Part shown: piece after piece, positions 36,360 through 48,744 of the stretch
Layout: each line of letters opens with the position of its first letter
Position numbering within the stretch: the first letter of the stretch is position 1
DNA from: Cordia subcordata
Taxonomy: Eukaryota > Streptophyta > Magnoliopsida > Boraginales > Cordiaceae
Assembly: GCA_028554755.1 (NCBI GenBank)
Contig: JAPTOF010000001.1
Coordinates: forward strand, 7,236,501-7,300,500
DNA: 64,000 nt
Direction of reading: 5' to 3'
Notes under the pieces: model-generated
The model's input: the letters and a program-made list of their open reading frames with translations, nothing else
Databases searched by the model: none
What the model was told of the DNA's origin: nothing
Position numbers and translations under genes: made by a program

Positions 36360-39300
36360 TGAATTTGTTAATGCTATGGAAAGGCTTCTTTTTCTGGTTT
36401 CTCTTGTGGGTTTTTTGAGCTTTGCTTTTCCAGCTTCAGATGATGGTGGGTGTTTATAGTTTATTAAACATAATCAGCAGCTTTTCTGTATTCATTTGTT
36501 TAATATGTTATTTACGTTGTTTACTTACTTTTTAGTGTTTATGCATTAGTTTAACTGTTTAAGGGAAGTTTTGCATACTTTTGTACTTTTTTAATAATAA
36601 CTTTGACCTTATTATGCTTTGATAATGCTGTCATTGTCTGTATCTTAACCTATGACTTTGTCTTATTATCCCTTTTTAGCTATCTTTTCAAGTTTTTTTT
36701 GTTCCTCTGCTTGAGCTTAATTGTCTACATTAGCCAAAACCACGATAAGCTTCATTAAGAAACGGATGCTGATCCTTTTTTAACTTTATTTGAAATGGTA
36801 AGGTGCCACTTTACTGGAGATCAAAAAGTCGTTTAGGGACGTAGACAATGTATTGTATGATTGGACAGATTCATCATCCTCAGACTATTGTGGGTGGAGA
36901 GGTGTAACATGTGATAATGTCACCTTCAATGTTGTGGCACTGTAAGATGCTTTCTTTTTGCTCTTATTTTCCCTTTAATATTGTTACACTTTTAACATCG
37001 TTTTCATTGTTGGTTTTAGTATGTTGTAAAGTTGTGGGCATTATTATGCTACTTGAGATCTTTCTGAATAGTGGATAGTGCAAAGGTTTCAACTTTTTGC
37101 CAATTCATTATGCAGCAATCTATCAGGTCTAAATCTTGATGGGGAAATTTCACCTGCAGTTGGGCAGCTTAAGAGCCTGCTCTCAATGTACGGTACTCTC
37201 GGCACTTTCCACTTCTTGTTTTACATACACATGTTTCTTGAAGTTCATATTGTAAGGAGTAATTTTGAAATTTGTAATATTTAAATCTATAAATTACCTG
37301 ATTGTTGTGTGGCACGTTGTGTTTGAATAGTGACCTCAGAGGAAATCGTTTGTCTGGACAAATCCCAGATGAGATTGGTGATTGCTCGGCTCTACAGAGC
37401 TTGTAAGCTATGAATTAAGTTATAATTATTGCCATTTTTAGCCTCTCTTGTTGTGGGGAAAAGGCTTGTTGTATAATTAAATGTCTATAGTCTGACTAAA
37501 TGTTTATTGAAATATAATGTTCGTCAGGGATTTATCCTACAATGAGCTATATGGAGACATACCATTCTCAATTTCTAAGCTAAAGCAACTTGAATACTTG
37601 TACGTTTGACGGGCAACTGAAGATCATTCTTTTCTTGCTTTAATCTTCTTTTTTGCTTTTTTTTTTTCGTTTTCTCTCATTGTGCCTTGCTATTCATTTT
37701 GGTGAACAATAATGCTTGCCGATGGTTGACTGTCAGGATTTTAAAGAATAACCAGCTAATTGGTCCGATCCCTTCCACTCTTTCTCAGATTCCAAACTTG
37801 AAAATTCTGTAAGTGTTGGTTCCTCTGTTCTCTTTTGATCTAAAAAGATGGAATGATTTCTTATGTTCTCTTTTCATCTGAAAAGATGGGATCATGAATG
37901 ATGTCAATATCTTGAAACTATTGCTTAGGGATCTTGCTCAGAATAAGTTGACTGGAGAAATCCCGAGGCTTATATACTGGAATGAGGTTCTACAATACCT
38001 GTAAGTGCTTGGAGACATTTTAAATTGTCATCATCATTGCTACTATTAATTTACGTAATCCGTTGTTTATTTTGACGCTTTAGATCAATTTTGTGAGCTT
38101 TGTTCTTTGATTTTAGGGGACTACGTGGCAATAACTTGGTTGGCACTCTTTCCTCGGATATGTGTCAGCTTACTGGGTTATGGTACTTGTAAGTTAAGTT
38201 TGACCCTGATGACATGAGGCTCCTTACAAAGTTGTTTGATATTGTTTTCTAATGCTTGCTTCCCTGGCTATAATGAGCAGTGATGTTCGTAATAACAGTT
38301 TGACGGGATCGATTCCTCAAAATATTGGTAACTGCACTGCCTTCCAGGTTTTGTATGTACCTCAACCAACTGGATGAAGATTGAATTCTGGTCAACTTTT
38401 ACATAGCTAACCTGACTTTGTGCTTCTCTCCTTGATTAGGGACTTGTCCTATAACAAGTTTTCTGGTGAAATTCCATTCAATATTGGCTTCTTGCAAGTA
38501 GCTACCTTGTAAGTACGTCAAGCAATTTTCGTTTGATAGAAAGCTGCGTGATGCATCAGGTTTAACTTGTTTTTATTGATTGTGCCATATCCTAGGTCTT
38601 TGCAGGGTAACCAACTTTCAGGGCGAATTCCATCAGTTATTGGCTTGATGCAGGCACTTGCAGTACTGTAAGTACTCATTCTCCTGAACTTAACATTTAT
38701 ATTGTCAATTAGCAATTCTTGTGACCTAAGGGTCTGTGCTTTCCATTGTCCTGCTGTAGAGATTTAAGCTGCAACAAGCTGAGTGGACCAATTCCTCCAA
38801 TTCTTGGGAATTTGACTTACACGGAGAAACTGTAAGTTGTGCAATTTTTTTATTAACGAATTACATTGACATTTACGGATCATCTACTGATGTTCTTTGC
38901 ATGTTATATTTGATACATATTCAATATTTAGGTATCTGCATGGGAACAAGCTCACTGGCTCCATTACTCCAGAGCTTGGAAACATGACAAAGCTTCACTA
39001 TCTGTATGACTGCTTTCTGCTAGTTACTAATTTCTTTTTCTTCTTTTACTAGGATTTAGTTTTTCTACAACCACTGAACACACATTTGCAACTTCTAGTT
39101 TGCTGATTCCAATGTCAGTAAATGGTAATTTCTGTTTTGTAGGGAGTTGAATGATAATCAACTCACTGGACGAATTCCACCGGAACTTGGAAAGCTCACT
39201 GAGTTGTATGACTTGTAAGTATGGTGTCCTTGAGATCATTGGTCCTGAAAAAGGTAGAATCATATTCTAAAAATGTGCCCTTGCAGAAATGTTGCCAACA

Positions 39301-42300
39301 ACAACCTTTATGGACCTTTACCTGCTAATCTGAGCTCGTGCACAAATCTGAACAGTCTGTAAGCACTAATCTTGACTGTGTTAGAATTGTTCTTTTGACT
39401 AAATTACTAGAAATACATGACTATTGGTTTTTTTGGCAGCAACGTGTATGGCAATAAACTGAATGGAACCATTCCCCGTGCATTTCAGAAGCTGGAAAGC
39501 ATGACATATCTGTGAGTGCTATTGGGCACAGTCCTCTCTTTTAACATTATAATATCTCAAACAATTGATATTTTTGGATAACCGTGCATGTCCTCCACTT
39601 GCTAAAGGATGAATTCAAGGAAAGCTATTTTCTTAATTCTCCACTTGCATCTACAGAAACATACACAAACTTGCGCATGTACTTTTGCCGTAATGGCAGT
39701 TCTTGTATGTCCACTCAAAATCTCTAGGCGTTTGGTTATGGAAAGTTCAGGAGTTGAACACAATATAATTTGTCACATGAAAGGATTCAAAATTTTTTCA
39801 TCTTGTACCCAGGAATCTCTCATCCAATAATCTTATGGGCCCGATTCCAATTGAGTTATCCCGTATTGGTAATTTGGATACCCTGTGAGTACCAGGTTTC
39901 CCATTTGAGTTGTCTTGTTCTCTTTTATCATGTGATGGCTGGTTTATGCTTAACATTACTTTTCTTGGGTTTGTGTAGAGACCTTTCAAATAACCAGATA
40001 ATCGGTTCCATACCTTCTTCTGTAGGTGACTTGGAACATCTTTTGAAACTGTGAGTTCTACCAACAGCTATTTACCGATTCCCAGAGCTCTTTTCTATAT
40101 CCGACTCTATCTTCTTTGGTAGGAACTTGAGCAAGAACAGCTTGACTGGAGGCATACCAGCAGAGTTCGGTAATTTGAGGAGCGTGATGGAGATGTAGGA
40201 ATAACATCTTATCAAGAGAATGATGGTTCTATTATTATCATATTTGGTCAATTCCAAACTAAAGGAATGTATCTTTTCACTGTAGAGATCTTTCAAGTAA
40301 CCACCTCTCTGGTCCAATACCTATGGAACTTGGTCAACTCCAAAACCTCTTCTCATTGTGAGTTGAAGAATTTGATTCTCTTTTTGGCTGTATTTATATG
40401 AAGCCATGTATATTCTGATTGAAGATTCATTTCATCTCCTGCTTATAATCGTTGTCTTTATGTAACACACTTTCTTTAGTATGGATTCCTTTTTTCCTTT
40501 TTTACATTTTTTCTGTAGTATGCATGAATTTCTGGTTTAGTGGCTTAATTGCTACAAATCAAATTTTGTACTGAAGGGAAGTCATCCTTGTGCACTAAAT
40601 ATTATCATTGATTACCTTCTTCTTTATGACAATTCTGGTTAAAATGACGGCAGGAAAGTACAAAACAACAATTTATCTGGAGATGTGATGTCATTGGCAA
40701 ATTGTCTGAGTCTTACTGTGCTGTAAGTTGAGTCCCATCTAGATTACATTAAATTGGGTTGTACACTTTCAGAAGAGCTAATTTAGTTGTTCCATTGCAG
40801 CAATGTTTCTTATAATAATCTGGCTGGAAATATTCCTTCAGGCAATAACTTCTCAAGATTTTTGCCTGATAGGTTAGATAGCTAACCTTTAGTTATATCC
40901 TGATTTTAGTGAAATTCTATGAAATTTGGAAATTATTGGCATTTTCAGTCCTTTCATCTTTGATCTGTTCTCAACTAAATCTGCCATTTTCAGTTTTCTT
41001 GGAAATCCAGGTCTCTGTGGATATTGGCTAAGTTCCCCTTGTCATGCATCTCGTCCAGCTGAAAGAGGTAAGAATGCCTTGAATTTTCTGTCTATATAGA
41101 GCATTTGGAACAGTCAATTTGACAAATCTTGATGTCTATTAAGAAATAACACCAGGAAATCCATTTTTTTTAAGTGCTACCTTAGTTGATTCTTAAATTT
41201 GTATGTTTGATGAGGATAGGATTAGACCACGAACTAATTGGTTGTTGTGGTTGGCAGCTTCTTATCAAGCCTCATGTTTATATAGATATCTAACATGATT
41301 GTAAATTACACCCCGGATATGGAAAGGACTATGTACAAGTGCCAAATTTCCTAACCCCTTTTATGATTTAGCGATAGAGAGGTGAAGAGGAGAGGGGGGC
41401 GAACAAAAAGAAAAACCTAGTTCTGAATAAACTGATTGTTGACATTTCTTTTTATTCAATCTGTGAATGTACAGTCACCATTTCTAAAGCAGCTATATTG
41501 GGTATCGCAATGGGTGCTTTGGTGATTCTAGTGATGATCCTGGTGGCAGCATGCTGGCCAAACAATCAAACACTCTTCATTGAAGGATCAATGGACAAGC
41601 CAGGTGCCTAGCTTCTGCAACATTTGTGTTTCTTGTTGTAAAAGATCTATGTTACTCTGTGCTTTTACTACTCTTGGATGTTTTCAATAATTGTTAAGCT
41701 TCGTTCATCAATTTTCACACAAGTTGTTTGACTGGCTAATTTAATGGTCAAAAGAGAAAAAAAAATGAGAGATCACAAGTAATCACTAATCAGTGTATTG
41801 TATATATGCCATCTGATGGATAAGAGACTTGAAGACATTTTTTTGAGAATTACTTGTGGAACACTTATCAACTTGGTTGCATTGAATACTTTCCAGCTTC
41901 TAATTCCTTGGTGATTTCCTATGGACAGTTAATTACTCATCCCCAAAGCTTGTTATCCTGCACATGAATATGGCTCTTCACGTGTATGAAGACATAATGA
42001 GGATGACAGAGAATTTGAGCGAAAAGTATATCATAGGCTATGGAGCATCAAGCACCGTCTACAAGTGTTTACTTAAAAATCGCAGATCAGTGGCAATCAA
42101 GAAATTGTATGCTCATCCACAATGCCTAAAGGAATTTGAGACGGAACTGGAGACAGTCGGAAGCATCAAGCACCGCAATCTAGTCAGCCTACAGGGTTAT
42201 TCCCTTTCTCCAACCGGAAATCTCCTTTTTTATGACTACATGGAAAATGGTAGCCTCTGGGATCTGCTTCATGGTATGTGTTCTATAAATGTTTTCAAGT

Positions 42301-43427
42301 GTTTTCCATTTTCTCTCCTGACCCTTGCAACTTGATCATTGATCAAGGCTAAGTGCTAATACTTAATTGTACTTGGTGCTCACTTTCCAGGTCCTACTAA
42401 AATGAAGAAGCTGGACTGGGATACCCGTCTCCAAATAGCTCTTGGAGCAGCCCAAGGACTTGCTTATCTTCATCATGATTGTAGTCCTCGAATTATACAT
42501 CGGGATGTGAAGTCGTCAAATATTCTACTGGACGAGGATTTTGAGGCTCACCTGACTGATTTTGGCATTGCAAAAAGTTTGTGCCCATCAAAGACCTATA
42601 CTTCTACTTATATAATGGGAACCATTGGATACATTGATCCCGAGTATGCCCGGACATCACGCCTCACTGAGAAGTCTGATGTTTATAGCTATGGGATTGT
42701 TCTACTGGAGTTGGTGACTGGAAGGAAAGCGGTGGATAATGAATCCACCAATCTGCATGATCTGGTTAGTTCTATAAATATCTTTGCGTTCATTTCTCCA
42801 TTTGAAGTTGGAGCAAAGGATTGCAACAAAAGGCTAAAGTTAAGTTGATCATTGAGAGTTTCTTTCCAGAAGCTGCATTTTTGTCGCTTTAGTGAATGGC
42901 AAAAACTCAGTTTCTCAAGAAACCATTTAAATAATCATACTTTAAATTTCAGGGGTTAAAGGGAAAATCTTGAGTTTGGACAACCACACTTTAAATTTTA
43001 TGAACAAAAGCGATGTACTTTCAGCAACCATCTGTATTTCTCATATAAATTTTATTTATGGCAGGTATTGTCAAAGACAGCAAACAATACAGTCATGGAA
43101 ACTGTTGATCCTGAGATATCTGCCACGTGCAAGGACCTTGGAGATGTGAAGAAAGTTTTTCAGCTTGGCCTTCTATGCACCAAGAGACAGCCATCAGAAA
43201 GACCAACCATGCATGAAGTGGCTCGTGTCCTCGGGAGCATGATGCCCTTGTCTGAACAGTTAACGCATCCACAACCCATTCCACTTCCCTCAGCCAAAGT
43301 GCCATGCTACATGGACGAGTATGCAAACCTCAAGACTCCTCACTTGGTAAACTATCCTTCGATGAGCACCTCCGATGCCCAACTCTTCCAGAAATTCAAT
43401 GAAGTAATATCCCAAAACAGTCGGTAA
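36343..43427 (+). CDS. ER: ERECTA-type leucine-rich-repeat receptor kinase (27 exons)
   Basis: Plasma-membrane receptor kinase; in Arabidopsis ERECTA perceives EPF/EPFL peptides with TMM and SERK co-receptors and controls organ shape, inflorescence form and stomatal spacing. The joined exons give 986 residues (Arabidopsis 976). Order: signal peptide from M1, or from M12 if that in-frame ATG is used; N-cap with C64 and C71 in [10 protein letters not shown]; 20 LRRs; membrane segment about 590-611; kinase with glycine loop GYGASSTV 663-670, Lys684, HRD 778-780, DFG 798-800; tail ending in the ERECTA-like SDAQLFQKF. All catalytic residues are present. It matches ERECTA better than ERL1/ERL2 across the ectodomain and tail. 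Upstream ORFs in the leader may tune translation. Confidence 0.95.
36343..43427 (+). other. ER: exon map of ERECTA
   Basis: Coding exons: 36343-36445, 36803-36941, 37116-37187, 37331-37402, 37528-37599, 37737-37808, 37929-38000, 38117-38188, 38281-38352, 38440-38508, 38596-38667, 38760-38831, 38932-39003, 39143-39214, 39287-39358, 39440-39511, 39813-39884, 39979-40050, 40123-40194, 40286-40357, 40654-40722, 40801-40872, 40994-41067, 41475-41603, 41929-42273, 42391-42764, 43065-43427. Sum 2961 nt. Exons 3-22 are 72 nt (18 of them) or 69 nt (two), one LRR each, all cut at phase 2. Donors of exons 19 (GTAGGA) and 24 (GTGCCT) are weak but keep the frame. Confidence 0.92.
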
Positions 43428-44270
43428 AAAATATCTTATGTTATCCACCCAAGGTTTCGAATATCTATATCCCATATTGAAGAAGGATCAGAAAGTTTGA
43501 AAATTTTGTGTAAAGATCTCTAGCATCAATTATTGTAGGTAGAAAAGATGCAAAAGCGAACAGACATTAGCAAGAGACTCCGAGTATAATAGTAGTACTA
43601 GCCATGTCTTGTATATTTTTATTGTACTTTCTGTGATATTTATGATAGTATTTTGGTACTTCTCTTTTGGGGCCCACTAATCTCTGAGTCTGCACTGAGC
43701 AGCCCTTCAAAAATCTTTTGGCTTGTACGCTTGGGGATATGGGGAGTGCACTGGTGCCATTTCTCTCGTGTTTAACAATAATGCACTGTGTACCTCAGCT
43801 TTGCAGCATCAGTACTCCATGGATGTTGATGTAACATTGGGTGCATTTCACTTTTCTTGAATCCTTGGGCCATGTTTGATATTTCTGTTGTGAAATTTTA
43901 CTTGGGATCATGCATGGTTGCTTGAAATTTTCACTGATGGCGCTTGTACTGTGGAGATGTTCAACTAAAGATTTACAGCTCACACACAAATACTGGGCTT
44001 CCTTTCCAACAAGTGCAAGTTCACTCGCGGTAAAATGCTTTTTCTTTTACCAGGAAAATCGTCTATGAATGGTGAACTCTAGATGGAAGGGTTAATTTTA
44101 CAACCCAACCAGTCAACTACTGTATAAATTAGGACACTCAGCGGAGAACAAGGACTAGTATTGAATTTGATTTTTGAGTCACGCCTTAATTCCAACTTTT
44201 ATTGCTAGGGGACTTTTAGCAAAATCCTTATCCTATAATGTTTTAACGCTATAATGTTAAGAGAGTTACG
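43428..44270. other. ERECTA 3' flank
   Basis: Probable 3' UTR then spacer. No clear AATAAA close to the stop; T/A-rich TGTATATTTTTATTGTAC near 43611 could serve as a plant polyadenylation region. No gene seen. Confidence 0.4.
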
Positions 44271-44390
44271 ATGAAGGGGGTGGATCTAGATCTTATGTAT
44301 AATATTACGAGAGAGTTTTGGATTGTGGGGATGAAGGGGGTGGATCTAGATCTTATGTATAATATTACGAGAGAGTTTTGGATCGTGGGG
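44271..44390. repeat. 60-bp tandem duplication
   Basis: Copies 44271-44330 and 44331-44390, each starting ATGAAGGGGGTGGATCTAGA, with one mismatch by eye (GATTG versus GATCG). Confidence 0.92.
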
Positions 44391-46348
44391 CAGAATTGAC
44401 GACAGAAGGGTTCTTGTTCTTGAGGTAATTTGGCAAGTTGTTATGGAAGCGTTCGGGGATTGGATAATTAAATATTGGTACCAAGATCTAAAGTTGCTAT
44501 AGTTTTGCACAAACCACGTACTTTCTGTTTCACATTTTCTTAGATTTTGACGAGCACTTCTGTGTGTTCGAAAGAAAGTGAAGATCTAGCATGGACAACC
44601 AAATACTGTACTAAATTCTCTTGATGCCCTTATTCAATCACGAGTATTTCAAACAATTGCATTTGTTTCCATCAATTCGTTTGTAAAGGGAAAGATGTAC
44701 ATTGTCCCCCCCCCCCCCCCAATCTTTTAACTTATCTAAAGAGAAGCACAAATTAGATCGTCAATTACGGACTTCAACTATCAACTGGCTGGCGTGCATA
44801 GGCTGGACAACTACCCAAAACAACTTAATTGCACTCTCAGCAAAGATATAAGAGGGGCGACTTCTCCTAAACTTATTTCTATATAATTTGACATAACTCT
44901 TTTTGAAGGGAAAAAAGAGAGAGAAATCTAATAGTAATATGCTCAGAATGTTGTTACAATTATTTTGATAATTTATTATAATTGAATCTTTGTCGAATAT
45001 TCCAATATCCCAAGTTCTAAGTCCATTTACAAACAGAGGGTCCACTTTGTCGTGTCATATCCATTGCACAATTTTTTTAAACGTGGTCCTGAAGCATAAT
45101 AATAATTATTATAATAATGATAAAATAAATAATAATTTGTGTTCTATAGGCCATCTAAATTCTAGCATAAGAAAGTCTTGTGGCATTTGAGTGTTCCGTT
45201 TCGTGTCTATGTACTTTGGCAAATGATAAAACGGTATCTAATTGCAACTTGCAAGTGAATTTCAATTCAAACGATTGCTCCATTATCCCTATTTGATAAT
45301 TATTGAGTTTTCTTATTCTTATTATCTTTTCTTGCAATTTATACCATAATTCTTCACCATCATACTTTTCCTTGCTCTCTCACATTTGTTCACAATATTA
45401 ATATTATTTATTCATAGTATTAATACCATGTAGAGTTGTGAATAATTCAATTGACATATCTGTTCATAATTTTTGTATTATTTATTTATAAATTTTATGA
45501 TCTTTGTTCATTAAAAGTGCATATTACTTAGTGATTACGTAATTCTTAAGATGCATAGTATAACTTATCTTCCTTTCTCCTTTACCCAAATGTGAAACTT
45601 GGAAATTAGAAAAAGGAAAAAATTGAAGTAGTCTCGCTAGGCAACATCGAAATTGTATGTATAGGTAGAGGCAAATGCACAGGACGAGTTATTAGGCAAA
45701 GTAAAAAATTTCTATCTTCAAAATATCATTCACCATGAGTTTAGTTATCCAATTGGTCTATAGTCGGCAAATAAAAATGAATAAGGTACTTCAGTAGTAT
45801 TACAACCTTATAAGCGGGATTTAAATAAAATTTTATTAGAATTTATCAAGTAAATTATGTTATATGTCTCCAAAGTTATCATGTTTTTCAATTCAGTCCC
45901 TATTATTTTAAAATATTCAAACTTAGTTCTTAACGATTCTCAAACATAAACAATTTAATCCCCATTATTTTAAATTAATCCTATCAGTTCTTAATGTCTT
46001 ACAACTTTATTCGGCCTAGTTTTTGAAATAAATAAATGACTGGCACTAATTTAATAAATTTGTAGACTGCTAACAATTCATACGATTGTTTTTCTAAAAA
46101 ACAGTGATTAATTTAACGAAAGTAATATAATATTAAGTTTTTATAATTAATATAAAATTATCATTAATTTATAATTATTAAATCTTGATCATATTACAAC
46201 CAAATTTCTTCCCACCAAGAGTATAGTTAATTTAAAGTTCCATGATCCCCACAAAAAATGTAATATTTGTTTTCCCCTTTTTTTTGTTGTATCAAAGCTT
46301 AGAACTGTAATGCACCGTCTTAACAGGGTGTATTACTAGTAACATCAG
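44391..46348. other. spacer, no gene seen
   Basis: AT-rich. Contains a 14-base C run at 44706-44720 and, at about 45850-46080, the TATTATTTTAAAAT-type repeat family also seen near 28400 and 30600. No coding sequence supported. Confidence 0.6.
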
Positions 46349-46358
46349 CCCAAACCAC

Positions 46359-47252
46359 TGGTTTTTTTTTTTTTTTTGACCTAATTTTTAATAGACTGTG
46401 CAAAAATAACTTTTTTTTATGGGTTTTAAAAAATGACTCAATCTCATTATGGGACCGCGTTAGGAGCATTCCAAGAACGAGACCCGCTTTCCAAGAACGT
46501 TGTCGCATTCCCAGAATGCGGCCGCGTTCCCAATACGCATCTGGTGTTTTTGCAATTTTTTTTTTTAACATACCTTCTTTTTTTCATTATGTATTTATGG
46601 ACGATATTACGCTTTTCCCTTGTGCAGTTATTTATGATCCGTTGATGCTTTTATTTCAGCATTATGGACACTATATTATCAATTGGACATTATACACTTA
46701 ATTCTTTCTGTTCAAGTGAACATTATGTTGTAATTGTAAACAAAACATTACAAAATTACAACTAAGTAAACAAAATAAGATTACAACTAAATAGGATTAC
46801 TTATATTACAATTAATATATATTACATAACAATATTCAAGATTATAACTAATACACATTGCAATATTACAACTACACACTACGTATTTTGATTATTGGTG
46901 CAAGTTGGAACAGTGTGGCCTTGTTGACTGCATGCTGTACACCTTCGTCGTCCACCTTGGTTTTAGCGAGCCATCTCGTTTCGAATGCACTGGCCTCCAA
47001 CTTGAAATAATGTCCATAATGCTGAAATAAAAGCATTCATGAATCATAAATAGCTGTATAAGGGAAAAACATAATACTATATCATAAATACATAATGAAA
47101 AAAATAAGGTATGTTAAAAAAAAAGTTGCAAATGCTTTTTGGGAACACACCCAATGTGTTTCCAAAATGAGATTGGGTCATTTTTAAAAATTAATTAAAA
47201 AATAGGTCATTTTTTGCAAATAATATTAAAAATTGGGTAAAAAAAAAAAACA
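46359..47252 (-). mobile_element. Mutator-like transposable element (deletion derivative)
   Basis: 894 bp with long terminal inverted repeats (about 46359-46676 and 46997-47252). The arms share, among other words, TTTAACATACCTT, TCATTATGTATTTATG and TTTATTTCAGCATTATGGACA. The 10-base word CCCAAACCAC flanks both sides (46349-46358, 47253-47262), close to the 9-bp duplication usual for Mutator. The left arm has an extra GC-rich stretch (46455-46545). The middle carries a zinc-knuckle relic on the minus strand. It is too short to encode a transposase, so it is nonautonomous. Confidence 0.85.
46900..46941 (-). pseudogene. zinc-knuckle relic of a MULE transposase
   Basis: On the minus strand the sequence reads CTACSQQGHTVPTC, a complete CX2CX4HX4C knuckle preceded by basic residues, as found at the C-terminus of many MuDR-type transposases. 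An in-frame TAA lies nine codons upstream, and no catalytic core remains. Confidence 0.7.
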
Positions 47253-47262
47253 CCCAAACCAC

Positions 47263-48744
47263 AAGATAATTGCTGCACGTATATTTAAGAATCTTTCATT
47301 GGGCCGCGTGCCACGGCGTCCACGTCGGCCCATGATGGCACATCACGAAATTACCGCTAACATCCAGCCCTTTTTTTTCATCCCATGCCCATGAGCCGCG
47401 TCATTTTCGAAAAAAATCCCAAAAATCCAAAAATTGAATGCGCCGCTCCTGCTTCAACTTTTGTAGCTTAAAAATTAAGAGTTAAGGGGGGAAAAAGTTG
47501 TTTTTGTTTTTATTTTGGTTAACGTGGGTCCCATTCAAAAGCCACATAATCAATCACATACTCTTGCTCAACAAGTAAGCAATAAATATTGTTGACGTGT
47601 CATGTACGTACCTTCAAGGGGTAAATTGCACATAGATGCTCGAGTTGTTGTGATATTATATATTGGACCCTTAAGTTTTTGGTGGCTTTGACTTTTCCCC
47701 CAAAATCTATTTGTGAATCTATCAAAATTGGTTTGGCAAGATTTGTTGTATTCTGCATTTTATTGTCAGACCTTGCTTCATTTGTATTTTTTTCCTTTTT
47801 CGTTCTTTTCTTTTTGACATGAAATAAGGTAAATAAATTAATTGTTCAATTAGCTAGTTGTTTAGTTAGCTGCTACCGATTGAAATATAATCGATATTAG
47901 TTACACAATTTTTTTTTTCTTTTTCTTTCTTTTTTTAAACAGACACTAATTCTGGAACTCGAGAAGCATTTCTTAAAGCTTTCATGCATTACTTGCCTTC
48001 TAGGCTCTAACATATCATTCTATATACTTGAGCATTTTATCACAAACAAGTTAAGGAAAACATAACCATTATCTTACTTGCATAATTTATATGTAAATAA
48101 AACATAAGATATGTACTTGAAAGGAAAAATCCAACTTGTAATCATTTAAGGAAGATTAATTACAAGTAGCATCATATATGCGTATTAGACAAATATGATG
48201 AAGTCAAAAATCTATTTCTAACTTCTTATTTAATGAAAAATTTGAATTAGTTAATTTGTAATATGTTGAATATTAAAAAGGAGAAAGAAAGAAGATAGTA
48301 TTATCAATCTTATCGTGTTTTGGACACATTGACACTCTTTTTCGAAGAATTGGTACAACCAAACTACAAGATATCAGAGGAGTCTATTTCAAATAATATA
48401 AATATCGAGGCCCATAAGATAAATATTAGAAATAAGATGGGCTAGGACGCTAAGGTGCAAAAATTTTGAAACAAAGAACGAAAGTTCATAAACCCAAGCC
48501 GAAATTTTGTTTTTATTCTTTTTTTTTTCTCGTATTTTTTTTGACCACCTGGCACATAGGGCGGGAATTGGCTGTCACTGCATAGTTTCGTCGCTCTCTC
48601 TTCCTTTACTTGCATACAAGATTTCAAACGCCAAATACTAGGGTTTTAAATACTTAAATTTATTGGAAAAAATCAGAAATTTGAAAAAGTTTAGAAGCTT
48701 TTTCTTAGGGATTGTTTGATGTTTTAGCAGTTTAATCAAAGAAG
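47263..48744. other. spacer and promoter of the myosin gene
   Basis: AT-rich with T runs near 47908 and 48520. A block at 47298-47340 contains GC-rich, CACG-type words (CGTGCCACGGCGTCCACGTC) that could bind bZIP or bHLH factors, but this is only a motif match. The stop TAA at 48733-48735 is in frame just upstream of the myosin ATG. Confidence 0.45.

Noticed and set aside
36343..43427. U12-type or other non-canonical introns in the host genes
   Set aside because: Every intron could be placed with GT-AG ends consistent with phase and family alignment.
44271..44390. CRISPR-like or phage-type repeat structure
   Set aside because: Only two head-to-tail copies without spacers in a plant nuclear context; an ordinary tandem duplication.
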